From NCBI GenBank assembly GCA_964247735.1, contig CAXTVS010000004.1:1-64000 (forward strand): DNA of 64,000 nt, written 5' to 3'. The notes beneath the pieces were generated by a model. It ran no database searches. It was not told the origin of the DNA and was given only the letters and a program-made list of their open reading frames with translations. Of the stretch, positions 61,299 through 64,000 are shown in pieces. Both the position numbers and the translations under genes were made by a program. This DNA is from Lichenicola sp964247735. Lineage in GTDB: Bacteria; Pseudomonadota; Alphaproteobacteria; Acetobacterales; Acetobacteraceae. Position 1 is the first letter of the stretch. Every line of letters begins with the position of its first letter.

Positions 61299-62075
61299 TC
61301 AGCGGGCGGTGGAGTCGACGGCCGCGTCCGCCCGCCCGCTCCGTTCTGGACGCCCGGCCCGGCGGACGTCGAGGCCGACACGGGCCAGGGTGCGCAGGAT
61401 GTGCGATCCAGCGCGCAGGGTTCCCCTGAGGTTGCCGGCCACCTTGGACTGGCCGCTGATCCGGCGCCTGTAGGGTACCGAAACCTCCTGGATGCGCAGG
61501 CCCGCCGCCGCGGCGCGGATCTGCATCTCCAGGTTCCAGCCATAGGTCATCTCGCGCATGCCGAGGCGCTCGAGCACGTCGATCCGGATCGCGCGGAAGG
61601 CGCACATGTCGCGATAGCGGGTCCCGGTCATCAGCCCGACCGCGGCCCCGATGAGGTGCCCGGCCAGCACCTGGTGCAGGCCCATGCTGCCGGGCTCGCG
61701 TCCGGCGCGGCCGCGCAGGGCGAGCACGAAGTCGGCGCCGCCGTCCGCCACCGGACAGACGATCCGGGCTGCGAGCTCGCCGGCGTCGCTGCCGTCGCCG
61801 TCCAGGAACAGCACGATGTCCGCCCCCAGTGCCCGGGCCCGCTCGGCGCCGCTGAGGCAGGCCCGGCCGTAGCCGCGGCGGCGCTCGTGCAGCACCAAGG
61901 CTCCCGCCGCCTCGGCTTCCGCGACCGTGCCGTCGCGGCTGCCGCCGTCGACCACGATCACGTGCCCGATCAGGTCGCGGGGCAGGCGCTGGACGGTCGG
62001 GCCGATCGCGCCGCCCTCGTTCCACGCCGGGATGACGGCGGCGACGCGGACGGCGTCGTCGGTCGGCACCGTCAC
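61299..62075 (-). CDS. GT2-family glycosyltransferase (dolichol-phosphate mannosyltransferase-like)
   Basis: A 258-aa GT-A glycosyltransferase: VAAVIPAWNEGGAIGPTVQRL, VIVVDGGSRDGTVAEAEAAG, nucleotide-sugar DxD region IVLFLDGDGSDAGEL and the acceptor-side LGMREMTYGWNLEMQIRAAA. It resembles DPM1-like enzymes that load sugars on polyprenyl phosphate. It has no C-terminal membrane helices, so it is probably a soluble or peripheral enzyme. GTG 62075 overlaps the radical SAM stop (GTGA), so the genes are coupled. Confidence 0.87.
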   Translation of the reverse strand: MTVPTDDAVRVAAVIPAWNEGGAIGPTVQRLPRDLIGHVIVVDGGSRDGTVAEAEAAGALVLHERRRGYGRACLSGAERARALGADIVLFLDGDGSDAGELAARIVCPVADGGADFVLALRGRAGREPGSMGLHQVLAGHLIGAAVGLMTGTRYRDMCAFRAIRIDVLERLGMREMTYGWNLEMQIRAAAAGLRIQEVSVPYRRRISGQSKVAGNLRGTLRAGSHILRTLARVGLDVRRAGRPERSGRADAAVDSTAR

Positions 62076-63133
62076 AGGCTCCAGCGCAGGCCGCAGCCCT
62101 GGCAGGGCTTCGGCGGCACGTCGCCGAGCAGGCCGGTGCGGAAGTCGCGGTAGGCGTCGCCGTTCCAGATCTCGCGCAGCGTCTGCTGGGTGGCGTCGCC
62201 CAGGGTGTAGTTCGCGTAGCCGCGGGCGGAGAACGGCGCGATGCAGCAGGGCAGGGCGCGGCCGTGCGCGGTGAAGTACATCAGCGACCAAGGGCGCCGG
62301 CACGTCGACCAGGGCTGGTCGCCGTCGGTATTGCGCAGGCTCATCCCGGGCTCGGTGGCCCCGGACGCGTCGAGGGTGACGCCGAGCTCCTGCCCGATCG
62401 CCTCGGCCGACGCGATCGCCGCCTGCTCTTCCGCCTGCGTCCGCTCGAATAGCGAGTTGTCCGCGCGCGCCATGCCGAAGCCGTCCTCGTCGAACACCAG
62501 GCGCTGCAGGTGCACCTCGCCCACCCCCATCTCGGCGGCCAGGCGCACGAAATCGGGCAACTGCAGCACCGTCTCCTTCAACCCCGTCAGCCACAGCGAG
62601 ACCCGTGGCGTGGCGGCGCCGGCGGAGCGCTGGAAGTCGGTGAACAGCCGCACGTCGCGGACGATGCGGTCGAAGAAGTCCTTGCCGCGCACCTGCTCGT
62701 AGGTGCGGGCGTCGGCGGCATCCAGCGACACCCGCATCTCGTCCAGCCCGGTGGCGACATACTCGGCGAACCGCGACGGCCTGAGCAGGGTGCCGTTGGT
62801 GTTGAACAGCACGTAGACGCCGCGCTCCTTGAGATAGCGCACCATGCGCGGCAGCTCGCGCACCAGCATCGGCTCGCCGACGCCGTGCAGCACCGCGCGC
62901 CTGAGGTCCGGCACTTGGTCGACGATGCGCGTGAACAGTTCCCAGCTCATGTCGGCCGGCGGTTCCAGCGTCTCGAAGGTGCGCGGACAGGTTTCGCACA
63001 GCAGGTTGCAGCGGTTGGTGACCTCCAGGTAAAGGCACACCGGCGGCGACAGGGCGTCCGACGCGCGCCCGGGCGCCACCTGCTCGAAGTAGCGCCGCGG
63101 GTCGATGGCGGCGGCCGGAACGGCGACGGTCAT
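62072..63133 (-). CDS. Radical SAM enzyme with SPASM-like C-terminal domain
   Basis: A 353-aa protein. The radical SAM cluster motif is TNRCNLLCETCPRTF (CxxxCxxC, ~residues 42-49), with GVGEPMLVRELP as the SAM-binding GGEP equivalent. The C-terminal part carries additional Cys residues (STCRRPW, LPCCIAPFSARGY, PCQGCGLRW) like a SPASM auxiliary cluster. Such enzymes modify peptides, sugars or lipids. The ATG at 63133 follows AAGGAACCTCCC and overlaps the upstream gene stop (ATGA). The substrate is unknown; the flanking glycosyltransferases suggest an envelope glycan or lipid. Confidence 0.88.
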   Translation of the reverse strand: MTVAVPAAAIDPRRYFEQVAPGRASDALSPPVCLYLEVTNRCNLLCETCPRTFETLEPPADMSWELFTRIVDQVPDLRRAVLHGVGEPMLVRELPRMVRYLKERGVYVLFNTNGTLLRPSRFAEYVATGLDEMRVSLDAADARTYEQVRGKDFFDRIVRDVRLFTDFQRSAGAATPRVSLWLTGLKETVLQLPDFVRLAAEMGVGEVHLQRLVFDEDGFGMARADNSLFERTQAEEQAAIASAEAIGQELGVTLDASGATEPGMSLRNTDGDQPWSTCRRPWSLMYFTAHGRALPCCIAPFSARGYANYTLGDATQQTLREIWNGDAYRDFRTGLLGDVPPKPCQGCGLRWSL

Positions 63134-64000
63134 GGGAGGTTCCTTGCGGACGGGGCGGCGGATGGGGCAACGAGCAGGGGAAACGGGCGAGCAGCCCGCC
63201 GTCGCAGGTCCAGCACCGCCAGCACGAGAGCCGGCGCGTAGACCAGGGACGGCCAAAGAAAGAACTCGTGCCAGGGGCTGAGGTAGAGCACGAGCGGTGC
63301 GACCGACATCCAGATGACACAAGCGTAGGGCGCGATCACGCCGAACACACCGAGAAAGGGGAAGTACCAGGGGTAGTGCGGGCTCAGCAGCAGCATGACG
63401 GCCGCGGCCATCAGCCCGGCGGCGCCCGACGTGCGGACGATGTCGCGCCCCTGCCGGTCGCATGACCGGCGAGGCAGGGCGATCAGCAGCGCCCAGGTGC
63501 CGAGCCCGGCCGCGATCAGGACGACGTAGGCGCCGACCGACCAGGGCGGCAGCGTCGCGAGCCGGCCGAGGCCGGCCAGGATCCAGATGCCGCTGCCCCG
63601 GCTCAAGCCTTCCTCCGTCCCGTAGGCGGACAGGAAGCCGAACACCTTCGTCCCGACGTCGAGGTAGCAGCCGTAGAGCGCCACCATCGTCGCCGCCGCC
63701 GCGATCGGCATCCGCCACCGCCATGGCCGCCAGATCGCCGCTGCGATCACCACCGGCAGGAACTTGACCAGGATCGCCGCCCCGAACACCGCGCCCGCCA
63801 ATCCGTCGCGCCGCTTGCCGCGGCACAGCAGGGTCAGGGCGACCAGCCCGACCGCCAGGGCGTCCACGTGGCCGTTGCCGGCGAAGCACCACACCGCGAG
63901 CGGGTTCCAGGCGTAGACCAGCACACGCGCCGGCGGCAGGGCGGCCAGGCGCAGCAGGCGCCACAGGCACAGCACCGCCAGCGCCTCGCAGCCGACCATC
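63130..64000 (-). CDS. GT-C-type membrane glycosyltransferase, C-terminal part
   Basis: At least 289 residues; the 5' end lies beyond the window. Multiple hydrophobic helices are visible. The segment VLVYAWNPLAVWCFAGNGHVDALAVGLVALTL followed by AAILVKFLPVVIAAAIW (given here in pieces) is typical of GT87/mannosyltransferase-like GT-C enzymes that use polyprenyl-linked sugars. No lumenal Asp motif can be judged because the N-terminus is missing. It overlaps the radical SAM gene by 4 nt and is the first visible gene of the operon. Confidence 0.75.
   Translation of the reverse strand, partial: MVGCEALAVLCLWRLLRLAALPPARVLVYAWNPLAVWCFAGNGHVDALAVGLVALTLLCRGKRRDGLAGAVFGAAILVKFLPVVIAAAIWRPWRWRMPIAAAATMVALYGCYLDVGTKVFGFLSAYGTEEGLSRGSGIWILAGLGRLATLPPWSVGAYVVLIAAGLGTWALLIALPRRSCDRQGRDIVRTSGAAGLMAAAVMLLLSPHYPWYFPFLGVFGVIAPYACVIWMSVAPLVLYLSPWHEFFLWPSLVYAPALVLAVLDLRRRAARPFPLLVAPSAAPSARNLP

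Overview
This 64 kb window is high-GC, densely packed chromosome from an alphaproteobacterium, most likely an acetic-acid-bacteria relative (Acetobacteraceae, Rhodospirillales). Support for this comes from a MucR-Fur pair, an OlsB-type ornithine lipid acyltransferase beside lnt, a nuclear-encoded-style lipoyl-E3 fusion, UbiH, GlnK-AmtB, and frequent GTG/TTG starts with 4-nt overlaps. Nearly everything is core metabolism or cell biology. I saw no prophage, intact insertion sequence, CRISPR array or rRNA operon.

Layout. 1-6.2 kb (+): TonB-energised uptake block, with the end of exbB, two exbD copies, a TPR periplasmic protein, a TonB-dependent receptor and a membrane-anchored SRPBCC protein. 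6.2-7.2 kb (-): periplasmic beta-propeller. 7.5-16.2 kb (+): NfuA-like Fe-S scaffold, RutE-like nitroreductase, tsaB, a decayed GGDEF-EAL gene inserted between tsaB and rimI, then rimI, tusA-like (-), mucR, fur, olsB, lnt and an XRE regulator. 16.2-23.4 kb (-): asd, a small membrane protein, a divergent DprA-like protein, sdhCDAB and a tyrosine phosphatase, with a four-hairpin palindromic repeat inside the sdh operon. 23.6-27.5 kb (+): GH15 protein lacking its usual acid residue, and zwf. 27.5-28.5 kb (-): 2OG-Fe(II) oxygenase and a small exported protein. 28.7-40.8 kb (+): zapE, mdh, sucA, sucB, lpd (with its own lipoyl domain), pdxA, pdxJ, aldo-keto reductase, metallophosphoesterase, then tRNA-Thr (-). 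40.9-44.8 kb (+): pqiABC lipid-transport operon. 44.8-46 kb: nusG, secE and tRNA-Trp (-), then tRNA-Gly (+). 46-50.3 kb: lipase-like hydrolase (-), haloperoxidase-like hydrolase (+), two small hypotheticals, tRNA-Tyr (-), rlmB (+). 50.3-54 kb: DUF2256 mini-protein and FAD oxidoreductase (-), DUF393 (+), cysE and ubiH (-). 54.2-56 kb (+): glnK-amtB. 56-59.8 kb (-): PaoABC-type molybdenum aldehyde oxidoreductase. 60-61.3 kb (+): sulfotransferase-like and SnoaL-like genes. 61.3-64 kb (-): coupled operon of GT-C glycosyltransferase, radical SAM/SPASM enzyme and GT2 glycosyltransferase, truncated by the window end.

How the genes fit together. mdh, sucAB, lpd and sdhCDAB supply much of a complete TCA cycle with respiratory complex II. 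zwf feeds the pentose phosphate pathway. fur, the TonB block and nfuA fit iron acquisition and Fe-S biogenesis. olsB, lnt, pqiABC and the terminal glycosyltransferase operon concern the envelope. The least ordinary items are the decayed gene splitting tsaB-rimI, the palindromic repeat family (one copy is translated as a protein tail), the GH15 protein without its acid residue, the divergent DprA-like protein, and the GT-C/radical SAM/GT2 operon. No clearly new multi-gene system could be demonstrated from sequence alone.
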